Part shown: piece by piece, positions 6,104 through 12,595 of the stretch
Layout: the number at the start of each line of letters is the position of its first letter
Position numbering within the stretch: the first letter of the stretch is position 1
Origin: an uncultured Flavobacterium sp.
GTDB lineage: Bacteria > Bacteroidota > Bacteroidia > Flavobacteriales > Flavobacteriaceae
DNA length: 12,595 nt
Assembly (NCBI RefSeq): GCF_937967675.1
Contig: NZ_CALBSN010000012.1
Location: 1 to 12,595 of the forward strand
Direction: 5' to 3'
Notes under the pieces: generated by a model
What the model was told of the DNA's origin: nothing
What the model saw: only the letters and a program-made list of their open reading frames with translations
Database searches by the model: none
Made by a program: the position numbers and the translations under genes

Positions 6104-6526
6104 CTATTCTAAAAACTTGGCTTTTAATTCAGGTGTAGGAATCATACAGACTTCTTTTTTACCATACCATTTGTAGCGATTTCTTGCTACATAATCGTAA
6201 ATAAAATCTCGAATTTCTGAAGGTAACAAAGTAAAAATAGAAGCTAAAGTAAAGATTCCACTCAATCCTTTTGCTATTTCTAAAGCGGCTGTAGACTTGT
6301 AATAATATGAGATTCCAGGCTCATACAATACAATACTATCTGTGTTAATTGGATTAATTCCTATATGGTTTAATATTTTTTGTCCTAATTCTGATTGCAA
6401 TGCTACAAATCGGAAAATATCTTTTTTATCATGCTTGATTACATATTGAACAGACGAATCGCATAAATTACATACGCCATCAAATAATATGATTTTTTTA
6501 TCTTTAGGTAAGTCTTCTATATTCAT
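6104..6526 (-). CDS. DCC-family (DUF393) thiol-disulfide oxidoreductase
   Basis: A 140-residue protein with the family hallmark near the N-terminus: ILFDGVCNLCDSSVQYV, where D16 and the C19-x-x-C22 pair form the DxxCxxC motif of a thioredoxin-like fold. Further conserved points are FRFVALQSELGQ, DSIVLYEP and the helical SGIFTLASIFTLLPSEIRDFIYDYVARNRYKWYGKKE segment. The family is annotated as thiol-disulfide oxidoreductases, but substrates are generally unknown. There is no clear signal peptide, so a cytoplasmic location is likely. It lies 57 bases downstream of mutS2 on the same strand with no promoter box between them, so co-transcription is probable. Any functional link to MutS2 is not shown by the sequence. 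Confidence 0.9.
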   Translation of the reverse strand: MNIEDLPKDKKIILFDGVCNLCDSSVQYVIKHDKKDIFRFVALQSELGQKILNHIGINPINTDSIVLYEPGISYYYKSTAALEIAKGLSGIFTLASIFTLLPSEIRDFIYDYVARNRYKWYGKKEVCMIPTPELKAKFLE

Positions 6527-6529
6527 ATA

Positions 6530-6565
6530 TCAATGTCAAGTTCAAATTCAATGTCAATTTCAAAT
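6530..6565. repeat. Two 18-base tandem repeats between mutS2 and the DCC gene
   Basis: TCAATGTCAAGTTCAAAT at 6530-6547 is followed directly by TCAATGTCAATTTCAAAT at 6548-6565, differing at one base. They lie immediately upstream of the DCC gene on the minus strand and occupy most of the 57-base gap. They contain no promoter box and are not part of either coding frame. Confidence 0.85.
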
Positions 6566-6583
6566 AAAAAATTGGAAAAAATA

Positions 6584-8752
6584 TTAAACAGGTTGTACGT
6601 ATTCCAATTGTTCTAAACTTACTTTTGAAGTAAAAATGCCATAGTTTACAGTAGCTTTCGATTTTTCAATAGCGTCAATTGTACCAATTGCTTTACCATC
6701 TTTCATTCGTACTCGGTCTCCGACTTTTAGAATTACTTTTGGTTTATTTTCTTCTTCAATTTTAGCTTTGATTTTCTTTTCTTTTTTTACGGTGCGAATT
6801 TCTTCTACCTTAACTTTTACTTCTTCTTCTACTTTTTTCTGAATGACTTCTTTAACTTTCTTTTCTTTAGCTGAAAGTTTTCTACGTTTCGAATTTTCAA
6901 TTTCCACCATTTTCAAAAACTCACCAATTAACGCTTTTTTGTCTTTGTTATTGAAGTAACTCTCGGAAATATCATCAATTTTTTGTCCAATGTAAATTAA
7001 ACGCTGATTTGCATCATATAATTCTTGATAGCGCTCTAATTTGTCTTGAATTTTCGCATTGATGGTTTCCATTTTTTTGCTTTCCTCACGCGCTTTTGCT
7101 TCTTCTTCTTTTAATGTTAAAGAGGTTTTCTCTAATTTGGAACGCTCTTTTTGAAGGGTTGCAATGGTTTTGTCAAAACGTACTTTTCCACCTTCAATTT
7201 TCTTTTTGGCGCGATTAATTAATCCGTAAGGAATACCATTTTTTTGTGCAACTTCAAATGTAAACGAACTTCCTGCCTGACCTAATATCAATTTATACAT
7301 TGGTTCTAATGATTTCTCATCAAACATCATGTTGGCATTGGTAGCAAAAGGTAATTCGTTAGCTAATATTTTTAAATTGCTGTAATGTGTTGTAATTATT
7401 CCGAAAGCCTCGCGAGCATAGAATTCTTCTAAAAAGGTTTCCGCTAAAGCACCTCCCAATTCAGGGTCAGAACCCGTTCCAAATTCATCAATTAAGAATA
7501 AGGTTTTAGCGTTACATTTCTTTAAGAAATAGTTCATGTTCTTCAAACGGTAGCTATAGGTACTTAGATGATTTTCAATGGATTGATTGTCTCCAATATC
7601 TGTTAAAATTCTGTCGAATAAAAACGTTTCGCTCCGTTCGTGAACTGGAATTAATATCCCACTTTGTAACATCAATTGTAGTAATCCTACGGTTTTCAAA
7701 GAAATAGTTTTTCCACCAGCATTAGGACCTGAAATTACAATAATGCGACTTTCGTTATGTAATTCGATGGTTTGCGGATAGGTAACGGCTTTCTTTTCCT
7801 TGTTGTTTAAATACAAAATAGGGTGGTAGGCTTCTCGGAAAAACATGCGCTTTTCTTCGATTATATTCGGTAGAATTCCGTTGATTTTATTGGCATATTT
7901 TGCTTTAGCAGCAATTACATCAACATCACTTAAAAAGTCTTGATAAGCCGCAATCGTTTCGGTAAATGGACGAATTTCATTCGTTAAGCGTTTTAAAATT
8001 CTCATGATTTCTTCACGCTCTTCGTATTCTAAATTGTTGAGTTCTCGAGAATAGCGTTGGGCTGCTTCGGGTTCGATGTAAGCAATACTTCCTGTTTTAG
8101 AACTTCCTAAAATGGAGCCTTTTACTTTTCTTCGATACATCGCTAAAACCGCTAAAACTCTGCGATTTTCAACTACCGTTTCTTTGATATCATCTAAATA
8201 ACCAAGCGAATTATACTGACTCAATGCCATACCAAAGCTTTGGTTAATTTTACCTCGAACTAGATTTATATTTCTTCTAATGTCCACTAAATCAGGAGAA
8301 GCGTTGTCTTTTATGATTCCGAATTTATCAACTACTTCGTCGATACGTTGGATAATCAATTTTACAATATCAATTTGAGACGCTTTTTGGTATAAATTTG
8401 GATAATAATCTTCGAACTTCTTTAAAAATTGAATCAACGTAATCGCAGTTTCTGATAGATTAGCAATCTTTTTGAAACTACCTACTTCTAAGAAACTATC
8501 TTCGATAGCTAGAAATTTTAACTCATAGTTGATGTTTTCAAATCCGTGATTTGGAATGGCGTTATTGTTTGAAAACGAAGATAAATATTCAGAAGTTTGC
8601 TTTAAGTTAATTAGCAATTCTTTTTTATTTTTAAATGGCGTTATAGCCATCGCTTTTTCTTCACCAATATCAGTGTTGCAACGAGTAGCAATAGTTTCTA
8701 AAACCGTATTAAATTCTAAATCTTGTAATGTTTTTTCTGTAATCGAAATCAT
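6584..8752 (-). CDS. mutS2: MutS2-type ATPase lacking the Smr domain
   Basis: A 722-residue MutS2-family protein. Residues 1-300 form the lever/clamp region without the mismatch-recognition domain of MutS1. The ATPase follows, with Walker A GPNAGGKT at 342-349, the STYSYRLKNM signature near 397-406, Walker B LFLIDEFGTGSDP at 418-430 and the switch histidine in ITTHYSNLK. A coiled coil covers about 515-580, then a Lys/Glu/Val-rich low-complexity stretch (about 620-672), and the chain ends in the small KOW-like beta domain VILKVGDRVRMKDGKAIG to the C-terminus. Bacillus MutS2 is about 785 residues and continues into an Smr nuclease domain; that is absent here. MutS2 proteins suppress homologous recombination or act on collided ribosomes, depending on species; which applies here is unknown. 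It has a full promoter and leads the DCC gene. Confidence 0.93.
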   Translation of the reverse strand: MISITEKTLQDLEFNTVLETIATRCNTDIGEEKAMAITPFKNKKELLINLKQTSEYLSSFSNNNAIPNHGFENINYELKFLAIEDSFLEVGSFKKIANLSETAITLIQFLKKFEDYYPNLYQKASQIDIVKLIIQRIDEVVDKFGIIKDNASPDLVDIRRNINLVRGKINQSFGMALSQYNSLGYLDDIKETVVENRRVLAVLAMYRRKVKGSILGSSKTGSIAYIEPEAAQRYSRELNNLEYEEREEIMRILKRLTNEIRPFTETIAAYQDFLSDVDVIAAKAKYANKINGILPNIIEEKRMFFREAYHPILYLNNKEKKAVTYPQTIELHNESRIIVISGPNAGGKTISLKTVGLLQLMLQSGILIPVHERSETFLFDRILTDIGDNQSIENHLSTYSYRLKNMNYFLKKCNAKTLFLIDEFGTGSDPELGGALAETFLEEFYAREAFGIITTHYSNLKILANELPFATNANMMFDEKSLEPMYKLILGQAGSSFTFEVAQKNGIPYGLINRAKKKIEGGKVRFDKTIATLQKERSKLEKTSLTLKEEEAKAREESKKMETINAKIQDKLERYQELYDANQRLIYIGQKIDDISESYFNNKDKKALIGEFLKMVEIENSKRRKLSAKEKKVKEVIQKKVEEEVKVKVEEIRTVKKEKKIKAKIEEENKPKVILKVGDRVRMKDGKAIGTIDAIEKSKATVNYGIFTSKVSLEQLEYVQPV

Positions 8753-8771
8753 TTTTCTTTTTCTGGTAGGT

Positions 8772-8803
8772 CAAAGTTACAAAGTAATGAATCCATATTG
8801 CAA
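8772..8803 (-). promoter_or_regulatory. Promoter for mutS2 with both Bacteroidetes elements
   Basis: On the minus strand a TTG (8801-8803) is separated by 21 bases from TAACTTTG (8772-8779), matching the TTG-N17-23-TAnnTTTG arrangement of this phylum. The box ends 19 bases before the mutS2 ATG, so the leader should be short. This is the best-supported promoter in the window. Confidence 0.7.
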
Positions 8804-8813
8804 CAGAAATTTA

Positions 8814-8821
8814 TATTTTTG
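8814..8821 (+). promoter_or_regulatory. Candidate -7 box for ung
   Basis: TATTTTTG fits TAnnTTTG and ends 14 bases before the ung ATG, so the transcript would have a leader of under ten bases or so. A TTG at 8798-8800 is 13 bases away, shorter than usual. Together with the mutS2 promoter it makes a tight divergent pair in an 83-base gap. Confidence 0.5.
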
Positions 8822-8835
8822 GTAAAAATTATAAA

Positions 8836-9501
8836 ATGTTTATTAAAAACGAGAGTTGGGAAGCGCTATTATCGACTGAATTTCAGAAGCCTTATTTCTT
8901 AGAATTAATGCAACAAATGGAGCATGAATATGCTACTACAACTTGTTTTCCTCCAAAAGAATTGATTTTTTCTGCATTTGAGCAATTTGATTTTCAAGAT
9001 ACAAGAGTAGTGATTATTGGACAAGATCCGTATCATGGAACAGGTGAGGCGAATGGTTTGTGTTTTTCGGTAAATGATGGTGTGGCAATTCCACCTTCGT
9101 TGAAAAATATTTTTACAGAAATTAATAGGGAATACGATAGAATTCTTTTCCCAACATCAGGAAATTTAGAGCGTTGGGCCAAGCAAGGCGTTTTGTTGTT
9201 AAATGCGGGTTTAACAGTAAGAAAAGACGAAGCTAACAGTCACAAACATTTAAAGTGGAATCTTTTTACGGATGCCGTGATTGATTTAATAAACGAACAA
9301 TCGGAAAACGTGGTGTTTTTGTTATGGGGGAGTTTTGCTCAGAAAAAAGGAAAGCTCATTGACAGAGAAAAACATTTGGTTTTAGAAAGCGGACATCCAT
9401 CACCTTTAAGTGCCAATAGAGGCATGTGGTTTGGAAACAATCATTTTAAATTGACGAATGAATATTTAAAAGTAAATGCTAAGATTGAGATAGAATGGTA
9501 A
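8836..9501 (+). CDS. ung: Uracil-DNA glycosylase (family 1)
   Basis: Removes uracil from DNA by cleaving the N-glycosidic bond, starting base excision repair after cytosine deamination or dUMP incorporation. The 221-residue length is normal. The water-activating loop GQDPYHG holds catalytic D64 and Y66. F77 in GLCFSV stacks on uracil, N123 in LLLNAGLTV reads the base, and the DNA-intercalating loop SGHPSPLSANRG includes catalytic H187. D64, N123 and H187 have the same numbers as in E. coli Ung as I recall it. Its promoter region is back-to-back with mutS2, so two DNA-maintenance genes share an 83-base gap. Downstream it converges on ridA only nine bases away with no hairpin visible. Confidence 0.98.
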   Translation: MFIKNESWEALLSTEFQKPYFLELMQQMEHEYATTTCFPPKELIFSAFEQFDFQDTRVVIIGQDPYHGTGEANGLCFSVNDGVAIPPSLKNIFTEINREYDRILFPTSGNLERWAKQGVLLLNAGLTVRKDEANSHKHLKWNLFTDAVIDLINEQSENVVFLLWGSFAQKKGKLIDREKHLVLESGHPSPLSANRGMWFGNNHFKLTNEYLKVNAKIEIEW

Positions 9502-9510
9502 AATAATTAC

Positions 9511-9891
9511 TTATTTAACAGCTATCATCGAAATTTCTATATTGACATTTTTAGGTAAACAAGCTACTTGAACGGTTTCTCTTGCAGGAGCGGTATCTTC
9601 ACTAAAATAGCTTCCATAAACAGAATTGATTCTGGAGAAATCGTCCATATTTATAATGAAAATACTGGTTTTAATCACATTTTCAAAAGTCATACCAGCA
9701 GCAGCTAAAACAGCTTTCATGTTTTCCATTACTTGTTTGGTTTCGGTTTCGATATCGTCTAAAACCAATTCCATTGTTGCTGGATTTAAAGCAATTTGTC
9801 CAGAAGTATATAAGGTATTTTCAACCAATACAGCTTGATTATAAGGTCCAATTGGTGCTGGTGCTTTATCTGTATATATAATTTTTTTCAT
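9511..9891 (-). CDS. ridA: RidA family enamine/imine deaminase
   Basis: A 126-residue trimeric cytosolic enzyme of the RidA (YjgF/YER057c/UK114) family, which hydrolyses reactive 2-aminoacrylate and other enamines released by pyridoxal-phosphate enzymes, protecting those enzymes from damage. Active-site residues of the RidA subfamily are present: Y17 in IGPYNQA, S30-G31 in TSGQIALNP, N89, the key R104 in APARETV, and E119 in NIEI. The reactive cysteine next to the arginine in E. coli RidA (Cys107) is Thr106 here, which is common in the family. The gene lies 17 bases downstream of the lptD-like gene on the same strand without a -7 box, so it is probably co-transcribed with it, although no functional tie is evident. 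Confidence 0.95.
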   Translation of the reverse strand: MKKIIYTDKAPAPIGPYNQAVLVENTLYTSGQIALNPATMELVLDDIETETKQVMENMKAVLAAAGMTFENVIKTSIFIINMDDFSRINSVYGSYFSEDTAPARETVQVACLPKNVNIEISMIAVK

Positions 9892-9908
9892 ATTAATTAG
9901 ATTATTTT

Positions 9909-12595
9909 TTATCTAAATACTCTGTCTGGTAATTGACGTTTTTCATATTTAATATCACTAAATATAGAGGAAGAAATACCAATAAAAAATCCCCAATATG
10001 TATTTGTTCCAAAAGGAACCCAATTGAAACTCATTCTCCAACTTTCTAAATCTCGCTCAAATCGTAATTGAGTAAATGTTACTCCTTTTTGTTTAAAATC
10101 ATATCCTGAAGAAAATCCTACTTTCCATCTTGGTGCTAATTCAATGTTACCAGAAGCCATTAAAGAATGCGATTGGATTTCATTTTGTCTGTTTGTGTTG
10201 TTGTATGTTACAGAATATGCAAATCGTAAATCCCATGGAATTTTGTAACTAAACCATTCTAATTTCTCTTGGCTTTTATCTTTATCTTTGTCGAATAGAC
10301 TTTGTCTAGAATCACTTAAATCAACTGATTTTCCAAATAAATCATCACCCGTTCCACCATTTTGAATATTTTGTTGACTCTCTTTACTTTTAGGTCCAAA
10401 ATCACTACTTGAAAAATTATAGTTTATTGTCATATTTGCACGAGGAATTCTCAATAAGCTTCCTCCATTATCGATATTCAATTTATCAATTCGTCTTCCA
10501 GAGTTATCAATAGCAAAAGCATCTAAAATTGCTGCAAAATTAAGATTCATTTTTTGTTTAAATAATTGTGTACCACCAGATAATGAAATTTCAGACCATT
10601 TTAATGAATCAGCAGCAATGTCATAACGAACTCCTAAATTTAAATTGTTTAAAAGCATTACTTTTTTAGTTTCTTCTTTAGTACTTTTATCATCTCTTAC
10701 TTTTGCTTCAAAAGTATTGCTTAAAGAAAAATTCATACTATTAGAAAAATTATTTGCAGGAGCACCAAAAATACCGCCTTCAAATTTTGTATAATCACCA
10801 AAGTTTACACCCGTTGCATCTAATGCATATTTTTCAAAATATTGATTAAAATTTGGTGTATAACCATACCCTATATTGGGACGCATTACATGTCGGATGG
10901 CTTGTATTTTTTTATCTTCACCAAAATTAAATGTACCATAAATTGTTGTTCCTATTCCGGCATTAAAATTATATGTTCTAAAACTTTCAAAACCATTGAC
11001 ATTAGTTGTTTCTACTTTATTTTCAAGAGAGTTATACTTTTTTCTAATAGTATTCATTACCCATGTTTCGTTATATGTTGTACTTGCGGTAACACTGAAA
11101 TACTTAAAAATTTTGAAATTAGTACTTACAGGAATTGTATGTTGAAAACCTGATTTAGCATCTTTAAACATTTGAGAAGTGAAAAACAAAGAGTCATTTG
11201 TTTGAATTCTATTTTCTCCCCTTAAATTATATTGAAAATTAATATTTTTAATAATTCCTTTTTTAATTCCGTCTTTTGAAGCAAAGGGGAATACACGATC
11301 AACACTAGCTTGAAATGTGGGTAGTGTCATGTTTATCACTTCTGTATTCGTATTTTGTGAATGCGTTGCAGAAATAGACATGTTAACCTGTGGAACAGAA
11401 TTAAATGTTTTTGAAAATGAAACCGATGAACTTAAATTATTATTCAACCTTGACCCAACATTATTCATGTTTACAGATTGTCTAAAATATTGACTACTTC
11501 CCAAATTTACAGAAGCAGAGAATCTTGAATTAGGAGATGCTTTTGCATCTTGTGCGTGCGACCATTGAATATTATATTGTTTTGATTTTAGATAATCTGG
11601 AAACCCTTTTTCACTAACAATATTATTTTCAAATCTAAAGTTTAATCTACCATTGAAATTATAGCGCTTTACATAATTGCTTTCTAATCTCAAACCGTAA
11701 CTTCCATTAGTGTAGTAATCTCCTAAGACAGCTAAATCATAATGATCACTTAAGGCAAAATAATAACCCCCATTCTGAAGAAAATAGCCCTGTCTATTAT
11801 TTTGACCTGGTGTTGGCATTATAAAACCAGATGTATTTTTTTCTGACATAGGGAAATAAGCAAAAGGAAGACCAATAGGAGTAGGAACATCCATAATAAC
11901 CATATTTGTTAAACCTGCAACAACTTTTTTCTTAGGAACAAATTTAACTTTTCTAACAAGGAAGTAATATTCTGGTTCATCTATGTTTTTTGAAGTTGTC
12001 ATACGTGCATTCTTCATAAAATAGACAGAATCATTTTCTTTCTTAGAAATTTCAGCTTTAATATAAAGTTCATCTTGTTTCGTTCTTGAATTCCATACCT
12101 TGGCTCTTTTAGATTTGGTATGAAATATTATAGAGTCAGGTTCAATTATGCTTTGTCCTTGTTTAAATACGGGTCTTTGATAATAATTTCCAGCGGAGTC
12201 TTTTAATCTACCTGCATAGACTAAATTTTTCTCATAATCCAAAACAATTCTACCGGCTTTCAATTCAAAATCAGTGTAGTATATTTCAGCTTCATCATGA
12301 AGTGTTACCGTTTTTTTCTTTTGATCTAGTTTTTCATATACCTTTGCTTTCATATTAACCACACCATCTAAGAAGGGCTTTTTCTTTTTTATGGTGTCGA
12401 TTTTAGTTGAATCTTTAACTTTTTCAAACTCAGATTTAGTTAAAGTAACTGTATTTGTCGTAGGATTTTTTTGCGAAAAAACAAAAGTTGTTCCTAATGT
12501 TAGAAAAATTACTGAAAAAACGATATGAATTAACTTGTTGTGCAATGCTTTTAATAGTATTTTTGTAAAAATTTGGCTCACTTTTTGAAGTGTCA
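9909..12595 (-). CDS. lptD: LptD-like LPS-assembly outer-membrane protein (start at or beyond right edge)
   Basis: A protein of about 890 residues resembling the Bacteroidetes LptD group, which inserts LPS or LOS into the outer leaflet of the outer membrane, normally with the lipoprotein LptE. A hydrophobic export signal, HIVFSVIFLTLGTTFVFSQ, is followed by a Lys-rich linker. Next is an OstA-type jelly-roll region (about 75-230) beginning VVNMKAKVYEKL and including FELKAGRIVLDYEKNLVYA. The rest is a long series of amphipathic strands forming the barrel. Conserved features include PIGLPFAYFPM and TSGFIMPTPG. No cysteine is present. A polar loop near 735-775 contains DKDKDK. The frame is open to the edge: GTG at 12579-12581 could start it, but the last partial codon ends in TG, so a start at 12594-12596 giving xTLQKVSQIF is equally likely. 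ridA follows after 17 bases. The family is clear; the exact start is not. Confidence 0.9.
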   Translation of the reverse strand, partial: TLQKVSQIFTKILLKALHNKLIHIVFSVIFLTLGTTFVFSQKNPTTNTVTLTKSEFEKVKDSTKIDTIKKKKPFLDGVVNMKAKVYEKLDQKKKTVTLHDEAEIYYTDFELKAGRIVLDYEKNLVYAGRLKDSAGNYYQRPVFKQGQSIIEPDSIIFHTKSKRAKVWNSRTKQDELYIKAEISKKENDSVYFMKNARMTTSKNIDEPEYYFLVRKVKFVPKKKVVAGLTNMVIMDVPTPIGLPFAYFPMSEKNTSGFIMPTPGQNNRQGYFLQNGGYYFALSDHYDLAVLGDYYTNGSYGLRLESNYVKRYNFNGRLNFRFENNIVSEKGFPDYLKSKQYNIQWSHAQDAKASPNSRFSASVNLGSSQYFRQSVNMNNVGSRLNNNLSSSVSFSKTFNSVPQVNMSISATHSQNTNTEVINMTLPTFQASVDRVFPFASKDGIKKGIIKNINFQYNLRGENRIQTNDSLFFTSQMFKDAKSGFQHTIPVSTNFKIFKYFSVTASTTYNETWVMNTIRKKYNSLENKVETTNVNGFESFRTYNFNAGIGTTIYGTFNFGEDKKIQAIRHVMRPNIGYGYTPNFNQYFEKYALDATGVNFGDYTKFEGGIFGAPANNFSNSMNFSLSNTFEAKVRDDKSTKEETKKVMLLNNLNLGVRYDIAADSLKWSEISLSGGTQLFKQKMNLNFAAILDAFAIDNSGRRIDKLNIDNGGSLLRIPRANMTINYNFSSSDFGPKSKESQQNIQNGGTGDDLFGKSVDLSDSRQSLFDKDKDKSQEKLEWFSYKIPWDLRFAYSVTYNNTNRQNEIQSHSLMASGNIELAPRWKVGFSSGYDFKQKGVTFTQLRFERDLESWRMSFNWVPFGTNTYWGFFIGISSSIFSDIKYEKRQLPDRVFR

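Noticed and set aside
8556..8825. Plus-strand open frame antisense to the start of mutS2
   Set aside because: It overlaps the conserved MutS2 N-terminus and its promoter; the translation shows no recognisable feature.
10842..11153. Open frame of 103 codons on the plus strand, rich in Cys and Ile
   Set aside because: It lies wholly antisense to the conserved lptD-like gene, has no domain pattern and looks like the shadow of that gene.
1..12595. Search for a defence, toxin-antitoxin, secretion or mobile system
   Set aside because: All sizeable genes belong to core metabolism, repair, translation or envelope families; no transposase, integrase, att-like repeat or composition shift was seen.

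Overview
The window is a compact, AT-rich stretch of bacterial chromosome that looks like a member of the Flavobacteriaceae, close to Flavobacterium. The signs are the tail of a fused LpxC-FabZ protein followed by lpxA, efp and a second LpxD-like gene; start codons preceded by A-rich leaders without clear Shine-Dalgarno sequences; and several TAnnTTTG boxes, the Bacteroidetes -7 promoter element, placed just upstream of genes. No tRNA, rRNA, insertion sequence, phage gene or CRISPR array is visible, and no gap between genes exceeds 300 bases.

Left block (1-4030, all plus strand): the end of lpxC-fabZ, then lpxA, efp (followed by a hairpin terminator), an LpxD-family acyltransferase, a small NTF2/SnoaL-like gene whose start overlaps the acyltransferase by 11 bases, and sucD with its own -7 box. 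The Lpx genes make the acylated glucosamine precursor of lipid A. efp and sucD are housekeeping genes for translation and the TCA cycle. A perfect 56-bp palindrome separates sucD from the next, convergent gene.

Middle block (4095-6526): a small outer-membrane beta-barrel gene (minus) diverges from aroC (plus). After aroC comes a second two-way terminator, shared with a 47-codon single-helix membrane protein on the minus strand. That small gene has a perfect -7 box, and its last codons are made from the terminator hairpin. Next is a DCC-family thiol oxidoreductase, the downstream partner of mutS2.

Right block (6527-12595): mutS2 (minus), encoding a MutS2 protein that lacks the C-terminal Smr nuclease domain, diverges from ung (plus). 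ung converges on ridA with only nine bases between the stop codons. ridA sits 17 bases downstream of a large lptD-like gene that reaches the right edge. LptD inserts finished LPS/LOS into the outer membrane, so the two ends of the window encode early and final steps of the same envelope pathway.

These are nearly all core genes in ordinary contexts. I see no convincing new multi-gene system. The points worth a second look are small: a coding/terminator overlap, a long perfect palindrome, short tandem repeats in leaders, a divergent LpxD paralogue, a MutS2 without Smr and an LptD-like protein without cysteine.
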